Below, piece by piece: positions 26,906 to 35,262 of a stretch of DNA of 64,000 nt. The position numbers were made by a program, and so were the translations under genes. The DNA lies in assembly GCF_014695385.1 (NCBI RefSeq), contig NZ_JACJOD010000022.1:62001-126000 (forward strand), written 5' to 3'. Positions within the stretch are counted from its first letter, which is position 1; every line of letters begins with the position of its first letter. The notes under the pieces are model-generated. The model was not told the origin of the DNA. It ran no database searches and saw only the letters and a program-made list of their open reading frames with translations. This stretch comes from Trichocoleus sp. FACHB-46 (lineage in GTDB: Bacteria > Cyanobacteriota > Cyanobacteriia > FACHB-46).

Positions 26906-27622
26906 TTAGGATGGTTGATCTGGGTTGCCTTCAGAGGCATCACGCCACAAAGCGATGCCACCAAATAGACCAGTCACATTGGGCACAACTTTGACATTGG
27001 CTGGTAACTCGATCGCGATTTTGTCGGTATTGCCGCCTCCGATATGGAGAGTATCGTAGTTAAACAAATGCTCCAAAGACGCGATCGCCTTCTCCAATCG
27101 ACGGTTCCACTTTTTCTTACCCACACGATCGAGTGCTTCTCGGCCTAACTGTTGCTCGTAGGTTTCCTCATTGCGGAACTCATGATGCCCCATTTCCAAA
27201 TTAGGCACGAGTTGACCATTGACAAACAAAGCCGAGCCAAAGCCAGTACCCAGAGTGATCACTAACTCTACCCCTTTACCTACGATCGCCCCCATGCCTT
27301 GCATATCGGCATCATTCGCAACCCGCACAGGCTTACTTAGGTGCTGAGACAACGCAGTTGCTAAATCAAACCCGATCCAGCTAGGGTCAAGATTCACCGC
27401 CGTTGCTGTCACTCCGTTACGCACTACACCCGGAAAACCTACCGAAACGCGATCGAACTCGCCTTGGCCCTCGGTCAACTGGGCGATCACCACAATCACG
27501 GCATCCGGAATAGGAGGTTGGGGGGTTTCCACCCGCGATCGCTGCGTGAGTGCATGGCCCGCCTTGTCCAACACCATCACCTTTACACCGCTACCACCAA
27601 TGTCTACTGACAGCGTTCGCAT
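26906..27622 (-). CDS. ROK-family / polyphosphate-glucokinase-like sugar kinase
   Basis: A 238-residue sugar kinase. The N-terminal phosphate motif DIGGSGVK and the middle VTLGTGFGSALFVNG segment fit the polyphosphate glucokinase branch of the ROK family, which phosphorylates glucose with polyphosphate or ATP. The usual ROK zinc motif is absent, as in PPGK-type enzymes, and the conserved ANDADMQGMGA segment is present. The ATG at 27622 is preceded by AGGAGG seven bases upstream; an adjacent TTG at 27625 is less likely. Donor specificity cannot be told from sequence. Confidence 0.86.
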   Translation of the reverse strand: MRTLSVDIGGSGVKVMVLDKAGHALTQRSRVETPQPPIPDAVIVVIAQLTEGQGEFDRVSVGFPGVVRNGVTATAVNLDPSWIGFDLATALSQHLSKPVRVANDADMQGMGAIVGKGVELVITLGTGFGSALFVNGQLVPNLEMGHHEFRNEETYEQQLGREALDRVGKKKWNRRLEKAIASLEHLFNYDTLHIGGGNTDKIAIELPANVKVVPNVTGLFGGIALWRDASEGNPDQPS

Positions 27623-27724
27623 CAAATTTCCTCCTGGATGCAGTTATATGCCGACAGTGTAGTGAATCTGCAACCGCGATCGCTCTATCTCAAGAAACTT
27701 TCTGGATCATTGTCACGTAGTCGT

Positions 27725-27788
27725 GAAACAAGGAGTGGTAGATGCACCCTGATTGTGACCCCTGGCTATGGCTGGGGGTTTTTTGTTG
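27725..27788 (+). ncRNA. Terminator-linked repeat, copy 3 (possible small RNA)
   Basis: Same unit as copies 1 and 2: AGTGGTAGATGCACCCTGA then the hairpin CCCCTGGC / GGCTGGGGG and TTTTTTGTT. Here both flanking genes run on the minus strand, so on the plus strand it is not the end of any known gene; this favours an independent element over a simple gene terminator. Confidence 0.55.
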
Positions 27789-27797
27789 CCAGGCAGA

Positions 27798-28709
27798 TTA
27801 CACAGCAATCGGAAAGACCCAATCTTGATATTTAGGGTCACGATTTTCGGTAATGGCAGTTAGCTTCTCTCTCAGCTTTTCCGTAATGGGTCTTTCTGTG
27901 GATAAGTGATAATTCTCCACCCGCTGGACGGGCGTAATTTTAGCCGCAGTACCGCTAAGAAATACTTCATCCGCCGCAAACAGTTCAGATTTATCCAGCG
28001 ATCGCTCAATCACTTCAATCCCTAAATCACGCGCGATCGTCAACACACTGTCTCTAGTGATGCCTTCCAGAATATCTTGATCAAATCCTGGGGTGATGAT
28101 TTTGCCATTCCTCACCACAAAGATATTCATGCCCGAAGCTTCGCTGACCTTGCCTTGAGAGTTCATCAAAATCGCTTCATCAAAGCCAGATTCTACTGCT
28201 TCAGTTTTCGCTAAAGAAGAGGTAATGTAAGCGCCACTAATTTTGCCCCGCAACGGTAAACTACGGTCTTCTTGGCGATACCAAGAACTAATGCGGCAGC
28301 TCACGCCTTCAGGAGATAAATAATCTCCCAACTCTAAGCCGTAAACAAAGAAATCTTTTTCAATATTGTGCAGTCTAGGAGCGATACCTAAGTCAGAAGT
28401 ATAAACAAACGGACGAATATAAAAAGAAGTAGTCGGCCTATTTTTTTTGACAAAATCAACTAGAATTTGCTGAATTTTATCGGCTGGCAAATCGTAATGC
28501 AGAAACTTAGCGCTATTACTTAATCGCTTGCAGTGAGCATCCAAGCGGAACAACAAGAACTGCTGATCGTTCTGAGGATCAGGAATGCCTCTCAAGCCAC
28601 CAAACGCACCAGTTCCGTAATGTAGGGCATGAGTTGCAATGGAGAGGTTAGCTTCACCAAAGGGCACGAACTGGTTTCTAAAGTAGGCGATGGGCAGAAA
28701 GTTATGCAT
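27798..28709 (-). CDS. ilvE: Branched-chain amino acid aminotransferase
   Basis: PLP enzyme that makes Leu, Ile and Val from their 2-oxo acids with glutamate. The 303-residue, class IV aminotransferase has ATHALHYGTGAFGGLRG at 25-41, the PLP lysine in RGKISGAY (Lys156), and VSEASGMNIFVV with Glu190. Length is that of the bacterial IlvE group. D-amino-acid aminotransferase and aminodeoxychorismate lyase are less likely because of the full BCAT-type HYGTGAFGG and YIRPFVY segments. No neighbour from the same pathway. Confidence 0.95.
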   Translation of the reverse strand: MHNFLPIAYFRNQFVPFGEANLSIATHALHYGTGAFGGLRGIPDPQNDQQFLLFRLDAHCKRLSNSAKFLHYDLPADKIQQILVDFVKKNRPTTSFYIRPFVYTSDLGIAPRLHNIEKDFFVYGLELGDYLSPEGVSCRISSWYRQEDRSLPLRGKISGAYITSSLAKTEAVESGFDEAILMNSQGKVSEASGMNIFVVRNGKIITPGFDQDILEGITRDSVLTIARDLGIEVIERSLDKSELFAADEVFLSGTAAKITPVQRVENYHLSTERPITEKLREKLTAITENRDPKYQDWVFPIAV

Positions 28710-28804
28710 AAACCTGAGGAGCGCACTTCATAGAAAAGCCATTATACTATTCTGGCTTTCCCGATTTTGATGGTTTTACCCCTTTAGCTCGGAGGCGGTG
28801 TTGA

Positions 28805-30601
28805 TTGAAGGCTCTTTCCCATAGTCGTTGGCTGCATCCCTGTTTGTTGTTGGGGTGGATCTTGCTGGGTGCAGCACTACGCTTTAACCACTTGGCTAAT
28901 AAGGCATTGTGGACCGATGAATTTTCCACCTTGGTCTTCAGTTTGGGAAATAGCTTTCGTACGGTTCCCCTCGATCAAGTCATTACCATCCGCCGTCTCC
29001 TAGAGCCTCTGCAACCTGACCCAACCGCAGGCATTGATGGGGTGCTGCAACACCTGATGAGTGAGAGCACTCATCCGCCTTTATATTTTGTCTTGGCGCA
29101 TCTGTGGATGCAGCTATTTGCTCCAGAAAACGGTTTGGTCTCGATTTGGGTGGGGCGATCGCTGCCTGCTTTGCTGGGAGTTGTATCTATTCCTGCCATG
29201 TTTGGCTTGGGTTGGCTCACCTTCCGTTCTCGCTTGGCTGGGCAACTAGCGGCAATGATGATGGCGGTGTCTCCCTATGGCCTGTTTCTGGCGCAAGAAG
29301 CCCGACACTACACCCTCTCGATTTTGTGGGTGATTGCGTCGCTTAGTTGTTTCGTCGTTGCTACCCAATTTCTCCGCGATCGCCGTCGTTTGCCCATTTG
29401 GATCGGCTTGGCTTGGGTGGTGGTCAACAGTTTGGGCATTGCCACACACTATTTTTTCGGTCTGACACTATTTGCCGAAGCTTTTGTCTTGATTGGACAA
29501 GCGATCACTCAGAGTCGCCAAGACCCAGGCGCTTGGTTACGCCCTTACTGGCGACGCATTTACGCAGTGGTGGCTGGCACAATCGTAGGTGGTTTAATTT
29601 GGCTACCAGCCTTGCAATCTGTCTATGGCAGCGACCTGACCGAGTGGATTGAAACCAGCGATCGCTGGAATCTCATGGCTTGGATTGGCCCCATTTTTCA
29701 AGCCTTAGCCGCCTGGATCACCATGCTATCTCTCTTACCTGTGGAAGCGGAACTGCTACCGATTGTGATCGCCTCTGGGGTAATCATGATAATTTATTTC
29801 ATCTGGGCCATTCCCCTTTTGCATCAGGGTTTCAAAGCTCAATGGCATAGTCAGGAAGTTGGCCCAGGAGTACAGGTTTTGGCAGGATTTGTGCTGGGAG
29901 CGATCGCGCTGATCTTTGCGATTACCTACGGCTTGGGCACTGACCTGACCCGTGGCGCTCGGTACAACTTTATGTACTTTCCAGGGGTTATGGCTCTGGT
30001 TGGTGCCAGTTTAGCGGCTGTTTGGAACTCGACTTCTGCTAATCGCACCCCAACAGAGCATCCCTCCTCGACTTCACAACGCACCTGGCTTCCTTTCAAA
30101 AAATATGGCAAACCAGCCATTCTTGCCGTGTTGTTAATGGGAGTTTTAAGCGGTTTGACCGTCACTAATAATTTGGGCTACCGCAAATATTATCGTCCCG
30201 ACCTATTGGCTCCCGTGATTCAAGCCACATCCCAAGTACCGACGCTGATTGCCACTACCCACAATACCCATGTCCAAACGGGAGAACTAATGGGATTAGC
30301 TTGGGAATTTTGGCATGATAGTGCGTCAGACAGTTCCAACAAAAACTCGCCCCAGTTTTTGTTGGCGCACCAGACTTGTAATCCCAAGCAAACTCCCTGC
30401 CAACAATCAGCCCAAATTCTTCAGCGAAACTTGACGGCTCTCCCCCGACCGTTCGATTTGTGGCTCGTGAATTTCTACACCAATCCAGAATCAGCGTTGC
30501 CCACTTCTCTACAAGATCAAGGCTGTGCGGCTGACCCCAAGGTGAATTCTGGAGTACATGGCTACAGCTATCAGCTCTACCACTGCTTGAAGCAGTCATA
30601 A
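28805..30601 (+). CDS. Multi-pass membrane glycosyltransferase, GT39/PMT-like
   Basis: A 598-residue polytopic protein with the GT-C features LWTDEFSTLVF (Asp38-Glu39) and STHPPLYFVL (about 88-97), as in ArnT and PMT-type enzymes that move sugars from polyprenyl phosphates on the outer membrane face of the inner membrane. It is a distant paralog in layout of the protein encoded at 12181-13815. The start is a TTG directly after an in-frame stop, with GGAGG nine bases upstream, so translation from TTG is well supported. The C-terminal 120 residues form a soluble periplasmic part with four cysteines. Sugar and acceptor are unknown. Confidence 0.86.
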   Translation: MKALSHSRWLHPCLLLGWILLGAALRFNHLANKALWTDEFSTLVFSLGNSFRTVPLDQVITIRRLLEPLQPDPTAGIDGVLQHLMSESTHPPLYFVLAHLWMQLFAPENGLVSIWVGRSLPALLGVVSIPAMFGLGWLTFRSRLAGQLAAMMMAVSPYGLFLAQEARHYTLSILWVIASLSCFVVATQFLRDRRRLPIWIGLAWVVVNSLGIATHYFFGLTLFAEAFVLIGQAITQSRQDPGAWLRPYWRRIYAVVAGTIVGGLIWLPALQSVYGSDLTEWIETSDRWNLMAWIGPIFQALAAWITMLSLLPVEAELLPIVIASGVIMIIYFIWAIPLLHQGFKAQWHSQEVGPGVQVLAGFVLGAIALIFAITYGLGTDLTRGARYNFMYFPGVMALVGASLAAVWNSTSANRTPTEHPSSTSQRTWLPFKKYGKPAILAVLLMGVLSGLTVTNNLGYRKYYRPDLLAPVIQATSQVPTLIATTHNTHVQTGELMGLAWEFWHDSASDSSNKNSPQFLLAHQTCNPKQTPCQQSAQILQRNLTALPRPFDLWLVNFYTNPESALPTSLQDQGCAADPKVNSGVHGYSYQLYHCLKQS

Positions 30602-30607
30602 TAGGGG

Positions 30608-31219
30608 CTATTCTTGCCTTAAGGTTTCTGGTGTGGCGACAGGAGACAAACCTGCGATCGCTCGCAAATTCTGGCAACGAACTAATTCTGTAAAGCTCAA
30701 CTGGAGTCGGCCTTCAATCCGAGCCACTGCTTCGATCGCTTCCAGCAAGTGCCGAGCTGCTTCTGCTTCTGTATAGCCTCGACGCAAAGCTACTCGAATC
30801 GCGGCTTCATCGGTTTCGAGTTCTCGCTGGGAACTTTGGGTAGAGCGCCAAATTTGAGTGCCCGCGATCGCCGCTAGTCCTCCTGCCATCAACAGCCCTA
30901 CGGCATCTCCCTGCACCGCTTCTACACCCGCTCCTACCAAACCAACCGCAATTAAGCCACGATAGAGGTCTGGTTTGAACCACTTGATGCCAATCAACCA
31001 GCTCACCGCTCGCAACAACGTTAGATCTCGTTGGGGCCGGGACAACTGGCTCCACAAATCAAAGTTGATGGAGACGGGGCGATTGGGCGACCAAGGCACA
31101 GGATAAGAGTAGTCAATCACCCGCGATTGCTCCGGTTTGTTCACAATGCGGCAGAGCATCCGCCCGGAGGCAGGCATGATATCTAGGAGGCGGCGAACTT
31201 CGGGGTCAGGATTCATCAT
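30608..31219 (-). CDS. DUF3318 domain protein
   Basis: A 203-residue protein of the DUF3318 family, cyanobacterial and of unknown function. The family N-terminus is clear: DPEVRRLLDIMPASGRM, PEQSRVIDYSYPVPW and SRPQRDLTLLRAVSWL. One or two hydrophobic segments (about 94-110 and 118-135) suggest membrane association. The C-terminal EAEAARHLLEAIEAVARIEGR region is helical. Convergent with the upstream glycosyltransferase, with 6 bases between stops. Confidence 0.86.
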   Translation of the reverse strand: MMNPDPEVRRLLDIMPASGRMLCRIVNKPEQSRVIDYSYPVPWSPNRPVSINFDLWSQLSRPQRDLTLLRAVSWLIGIKWFKPDLYRGLIAVGLVGAGVEAVQGDAVGLLMAGGLAAIAGTQIWRSTQSSQRELETDEAAIRVALRRGYTEAEAARHLLEAIEAVARIEGRLQLSFTELVRCQNLRAIAGLSPVATPETLRQE

Positions 31220-31266
31220 GTCCCGATTTTACAAGTTATTGCCTGAGCGATCGCCCCTCTTACCCA

Positions 31267-32997
31267 TTAAGGACGGGGAGAAGCCGATGGGGTAGCTCTG
31301 GTAGCTGGTGTTGTTCCTGCGGGCGAGGTCGTAGGTGAAGTTGTTGCAGTCGGCGCAGTTTGAGGCGCAGCCTGAACTCTAGGACTGACCGTTGGAGAAC
31401 TGGTTACGGGAGGAGTAGTCGCAGCAGGACTAGCCGCTGGGGATGTTGTTGGTGCGGTTGTAGCGGGCGCAGCTGCTGGAGTGGTGGTAGCGCTGGGGCT
31501 GCTTGGGGCCACAGTCGTAGCTGGGCTAGTGGGGGATGCCGTTGGTAAGGCACCAGGGGTTACGGCTGGCGCAGTGATCGCTGGAGGTTGGTCGCCTAAG
31601 ATGCTCCCATTCCCTTCTTGGTAAAAGACACCTGCCACTGCCGCGATCATCATGGTCGCTAAGGTGCCGACAAATAACGCTTTCCAACCCAGTTCGGAAA
31701 TATCTTTGCGGCGAGACGGAATCAGGGCGATCGTACCTCCCACAAAAATTCCCACTGAAGCCAAATGAGCAAAGCCAGAAAGCGCGTAGCTAATAATCAA
31801 AACAGCGCGATCGCTAATTATCCGCTCTGCTCCGGGTAAAGCTGCTGCAGTAGCTAAAGCTTGATAAGGGGGAATGGCTGTTTCTAGTAATCTGCGGCCA
31901 ATAATTACCGAGGATTGCCACAATTCGTTCCAATCCAGCGAAACGCCCGTCAAAAAGGTGAGCGGCAAGAAGAGCACACCCTCGATATTAGCCAGCGTTA
32001 CCACACTAAAAATTTGCCCAATGGGGCCAGGAATAGCAGCTAATGCAGCAAAAATTTGGTTAATTAAGGAGACTAAACCCAAGATCAGAATCAGTACAGC
32101 AGCGATCGCCACCGCCATTTTGACCCCATCCAACGCCCCCACAATAGCTGCGTCCATTGGGCTAACGCGCTCGATCGGCTCTCCACCTACCGTTTCATGC
32201 TTAGGCGCGTCCTCAAAATCTGACTCGACCACCGCTGCTTCTTTTCGGGTCGTGGCTTTTTCTTCCATCGGAATGCCGCCCGCTGTCAAGGGAACTTCGG
32301 TTTCTGGCACTAAGATCTTGGACAGGACAAAGCAAGCAGGAATGGCAATAATCGAGGCTGAAACCAGGTGTCCCAGAATGTTGGGGAAGACAGGCCGCAG
32401 GAAGCTGACGTAGATTGCCAAGGTCGAGGAAGCAGCGGTGCCAAAACAGCAAGACAGAATGGCACAAAGTTCACTGCGCGTCATTTTGGGCAGGTAAGGC
32501 TTCACCACGATCGCCGCCTCAATGCCGACGAAGATATTAGCGGCTCCACTCAGGGCCTCTGCGCCGCTCAGGCGCATAACCGCGTAAAAAACCTTAGCAA
32601 AAATATTAGTAATAACCTGGATGACGCCAATGTTGTAGAGCAAGGCCATCAAGCCAGAAAAGAAGATGACTGTGGGCAAGGCGCGAAAGGCAAAAATGTA
32701 GCCTAAATTGACATCCGCAGGCCTGCTAGGCAGGGGCACAAGGTTCTTACCAAAGACAAAGCTCGCACCCGTATCTGCGGCCAAAAAGACACTATCTAAT
32801 AAACTACTAAATCCTTGGAGTGCCGCTCTAGTAGGAGGAAACAGAAACACCAAGGCTCCCAGCACGAGTTGCAATAGAATGCCTGCTATCACCACCCGCC
32901 AAGGAAAAACACGTAGGCTCCGGTTTTCAGAGAATAGCCAAGCGACCGCACAGAGACCAAAAATGCCGAGAAAAGAAAGTAAGTTTAGGTAGCTCAT
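31267..32997 (-). CDS. CNT-family nucleoside transporter with long low-complexity tail
   Basis: A 576-residue concentrative nucleoside transporter (NupC-like). The core (about 1-460) has the CNT features: N-terminal membrane block, Gate and NucC regions (AEALSGAANIFVGIEAA, MTRSELCAILSCCFGTAAS, and GISYALSGFAHLASVGIFVGG-like segment). A charged insertion of about 45 residues occurs before SPMDAAIVGALDG. After about residue 461 a 116-residue tail of Ser, Thr, Pro and Ala follows, unusual for CNT proteins and perhaps a glycosylated or cell-wall-spanning region. Sodium or proton coupling cannot be told. Homologues usually end after the last membrane helix. Confidence 0.9.
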   Translation of the reverse strand: MSYLNLLSFLGIFGLCAVAWLFSENRSLRVFPWRVVIAGILLQLVLGALVFLFPPTRAALQGFSSLLDSVFLAADTGASFVFGKNLVPLPSRPADVNLGYIFAFRALPTVIFFSGLMALLYNIGVIQVITNIFAKVFYAVMRLSGAEALSGAANIFVGIEAAIVVKPYLPKMTRSELCAILSCCFGTAASSTLAIYVSFLRPVFPNILGHLVSASIIAIPACFVLSKILVPETEVPLTAGGIPMEEKATTRKEAAVVESDFEDAPKHETVGGEPIERVSPMDAAIVGALDGVKMAVAIAAVLILILGLVSLINQIFAALAAIPGPIGQIFSVVTLANIEGVLFLPLTFLTGVSLDWNELWQSSVIIGRRLLETAIPPYQALATAAALPGAERIISDRAVLIISYALSGFAHLASVGIFVGGTIALIPSRRKDISELGWKALFVGTLATMMIAAVAGVFYQEGNGSILGDQPPAITAPAVTPGALPTASPTSPATTVAPSSPSATTTPAAAPATTAPTTSPAASPAATTPPVTSSPTVSPRVQAAPQTAPTATTSPTTSPAGTTPATRATPSASPRP

Positions 32998-33289
32998 AGG
33001 CTTAGTTCGTCTGCTGATGGTGCAGGTTGACCCGTCAAAATCTCTTCAATTCAGAGTTGGCAGCAATATTCCCTGCTTGGCAGAAATATCACAGTCCACT
33101 GATAAAGTTGCCCAGAAGTCTATAGAAAATAGCACTTCGGTTCTAGTGAAACCTTAAGTAGGGCGATCCAGATCGGAATTCCCTGAAACTTTAAGATTTA
33201 CTGTAAGTGAACCGACAAATTTCATTTCCTCTGGGAAACAGCAGGACAATCGCGTTAATAATAAACAGTTAATCTCAACAACCTTTGGC

Positions 33290-33565
33290 ATGGACGCTTT
33301 CGATCCCATTGCGCCTGACTGGACTCAATCAGCGACTCACGCCCATGAGTTTCATTGCCCTCAATGTCATGCACCCAGCTTAGAAGCTCAACAAGTTTGG
33401 CTTAACCGCCGATCGCCCGTGTATACCGAAAACCATCGTCGCAAATGGCAAGAGTTTTACCAATGCCAATGTGGTTATGCTTGGTGGGCTTGGAGTAGCG
33501 ATCGCCCCCCTTCCAAGTTTAGCGATCGCGAGTTACCCCAAGAGGATCTACCCGGTTTTTGGTAG
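33290..33565 (+). CDS. Small zinc-ribbon-like protein
   Basis: A 91-residue protein with two cysteine pairs, HCPQCHAP (about 20-27) and YQCQCGYAWWAW (about 54-65), spaced as in a zinc ribbon. The intervening region holds a YTENHRRKWQEF helix. Family recurrent in cyanobacteria but without known role; a nucleic-acid- or protein-binding function is only suggested by the fold. ATG start with no strong ribosome-binding site. Convergent with alr, 12 bases between ends. Confidence 0.72.
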   Translation: MDAFDPIAPDWTQSATHAHEFHCPQCHAPSLEAQQVWLNRRSPVYTENHRRKWQEFYQCQCGYAWWAWSSDRPPSKFSDRELPQEDLPGFW

Positions 33566-33577
33566 TACACCGGACAC

Positions 33578-34771
33578 CTAGCTTTGTCCTACAGCGACCC
33601 GTGGCAAACGATGCTTAAACCCACAAAGAATTTCCCAAGAAATCGTGCCGAGAGTGGTGGCCCAATCATCAGCAGTAATGCGATCGCGGCCATCTTGCCC
33701 TAGCAGCGTCACTACTTCCCCAGCCTCTAAATGGGGAATATCGGTCACATCAACCATGAGTTGGTCCATTGTCACCGCGCCCAACTGCCGCACCCGTCGC
33801 CCCCGGATTAGACCTGTGAGCTGATTGGACAGATTGCGTGGTACTCCATCGGCATAACCAATCCCCACGACTGCAATGGTCATTTCTCGGTCAGCGACGA
33901 ACTTGTGGCTGTAGCTGACTCCTGTACCTGGCTGAATTGTTTTTACTTGGGTGACTCGTGCTTTTACTTGCAGGGCTGGCTTCAGGTCTACCACTGTTTG
34001 CAAGTGGGGAGCAGGATAGAGACCATACATCGCTAGGCCGACCCGCACTAAGTCGTAATGCAAATTCGCATCGGTCAGAGTTGCGGCTGAGTTGGCTAAA
34101 TGCAGCCGAGGTAAAGCTATTCCTGTGGCTTGCAGTTGCGCGATCGCGGCTTCAAATCGTTCCTGCTGCAGCCGCATGATTGTGGGGTCAGGACTATCAG
34201 CAGTGGCTAAATGCGAGTAAATGCTGGCGATCTTTAAATGGGGTAAGCGCTCTACTAATTGCACAAATGCGATCGCTTGCTGCCAAGGAGTACCCAAACG
34301 AGACATGCCTGTATCCAGCTTGATGTGGACAGGTAACGGTTGAGGTTGGGACATGTCACTCAGGGTTTCTGAGAACACCAGTGCTTGTTTGGGGCTGCCC
34401 AGCGTTGCTTGGAGTTGCCAGTGGGCGATCGCGCGGATTTGCTCTGGGCTGTAAGTCGCCCCTAAAACCAAAATGGGTGCTTCAATGCCTGCTTCTCGTA
34501 GGGCAATGCCTTCGGGAATTGTGGCAACTCCTAACCAAGTCGCACCATGCTGCAACACTGTCTCCGCCACAGTCACCGCGCCATGGCCATAGGCATCTGC
34601 TTTCACCACTGCCATTAGCGCTGTCTTAGGCGCTAGCAAACTCTTAAGCTGCCGAATGTTGTAAGCCAAGGCACTCAAATCTACTTCTACCCAAGCCCGC
34701 TCACACAGAGGTTCTCTCGGCACCTCACGTTGTATAGAGGCAGTTCTTAAATCTGGCTCCCAGCTCAACAT
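33578..34771 (-). CDS. alr: Alanine racemase
   Basis: PLP enzyme that makes D-alanine for peptidoglycan. The 397-residue protein has the PLP lysine in MAVVKADAYGHGA (Lys57) and the catalytic tyrosine in GTGVSYSHKF, plus the C-terminal beta domain (LGAVTMDQLMVDVTD). An N-terminal extension of about 25 residues precedes the barrel. The ATG has GGAGG eight bases upstream. No ddl or dadA gene is adjacent. Confidence 0.95.
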   Translation of the reverse strand: MLSWEPDLRTASIQREVPREPLCERAWVEVDLSALAYNIRQLKSLLAPKTALMAVVKADAYGHGAVTVAETVLQHGATWLGVATIPEGIALREAGIEAPILVLGATYSPEQIRAIAHWQLQATLGSPKQALVFSETLSDMSQPQPLPVHIKLDTGMSRLGTPWQQAIAFVQLVERLPHLKIASIYSHLATADSPDPTIMRLQQERFEAAIAQLQATGIALPRLHLANSAATLTDANLHYDLVRVGLAMYGLYPAPHLQTVVDLKPALQVKARVTQVKTIQPGTGVSYSHKFVADREMTIAVVGIGYADGVPRNLSNQLTGLIRGRRVRQLGAVTMDQLMVDVTDIPHLEAGEVVTLLGQDGRDRITADDWATTLGTISWEILCGFKHRLPRVAVGQS

Positions 34772-35106
34772 ATTCCTTCCCTCCTTCCACTCACACCACT
34801 TCAGTTCTACGACTCTCGGCGCATCGTCCGAATAGACTTACCGCACCGTAGCGTTTTAGCCCCCACCTCGACCCTCTCTAAAGCTAGGAGTCAAGACGAG
34901 TTAATAAAATTTACCAGCAGTGTAACCAGTGCGCCGGATTGTCACAAGTTTGTCTGAACTCTCCACCGATCAGCAGCACCATTCCGTTAGGACAAACAAA
35001 ATAACTTTAAGTACAGAGCCTAAATGAAGAAGTTATGAACAAATTCAGCAGTTTTACTGAGACAAAGACGCAGTTCAGGATATTGATTTGAGATAGAGGT
35101 AAACGT
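34772..35106. other. Intergenic, no gene seen
   Basis: Divergent region between alr and the adenylate cyclase leader. I see no tRNA, riboswitch or extended open frame. AT-rich patches near 34990-35050 may carry promoters for either side, but no clean -35/-10 pair stands out. Confidence 0.45.
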
Positions 35107-35262
35107 ATGCTGAGTTTCCTCAGGCTTATACAGCGAGGCAAGCGAAATCATGGTTGAGTTTGAAGCTGCTGCCAGAAAGTATCAGAAGCTACTACGCCTG
35201 AAGCGGAGAGAAATCTGATGCAAGAGTCAATAATGCCGAATTCTGTGAAGGGAATTCAATGA
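35107..35262 (+). other. Chain of three overlapping mini-ORFs leading into the cyclase start
   Basis: ATG at 35107 opens a 16-codon frame ending TGA 35155-35157; it overlaps (ATGGTTGA) a 22-codon frame starting ATG 35150 and ending TGA 35216-35218; this overlaps (TGATG) a 14-codon frame starting ATG 35218 and ending TGA 35260-35262, which overlaps the ATG of the cyclase at 35259 (ATGA). Three of the four ATGs have purine-rich sites before them (AGAGGT, GGAGAG, AAGGGA). The peptides are short: MLSFLRLIQRGKRNHG, then one starting MVEFEAAARKYQK, then MQESIMPNSVKGIQ. Translational coupling as a leader is possible; chance cannot be excluded. Confidence 0.35.

Noticed and set aside
30255..30677. 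Minus-strand frame of 140 codons inside the GT39-like gene and DUF3318
   Set aside because: Lies antisense to clear coding sequence and has no family look; it is a shadow.
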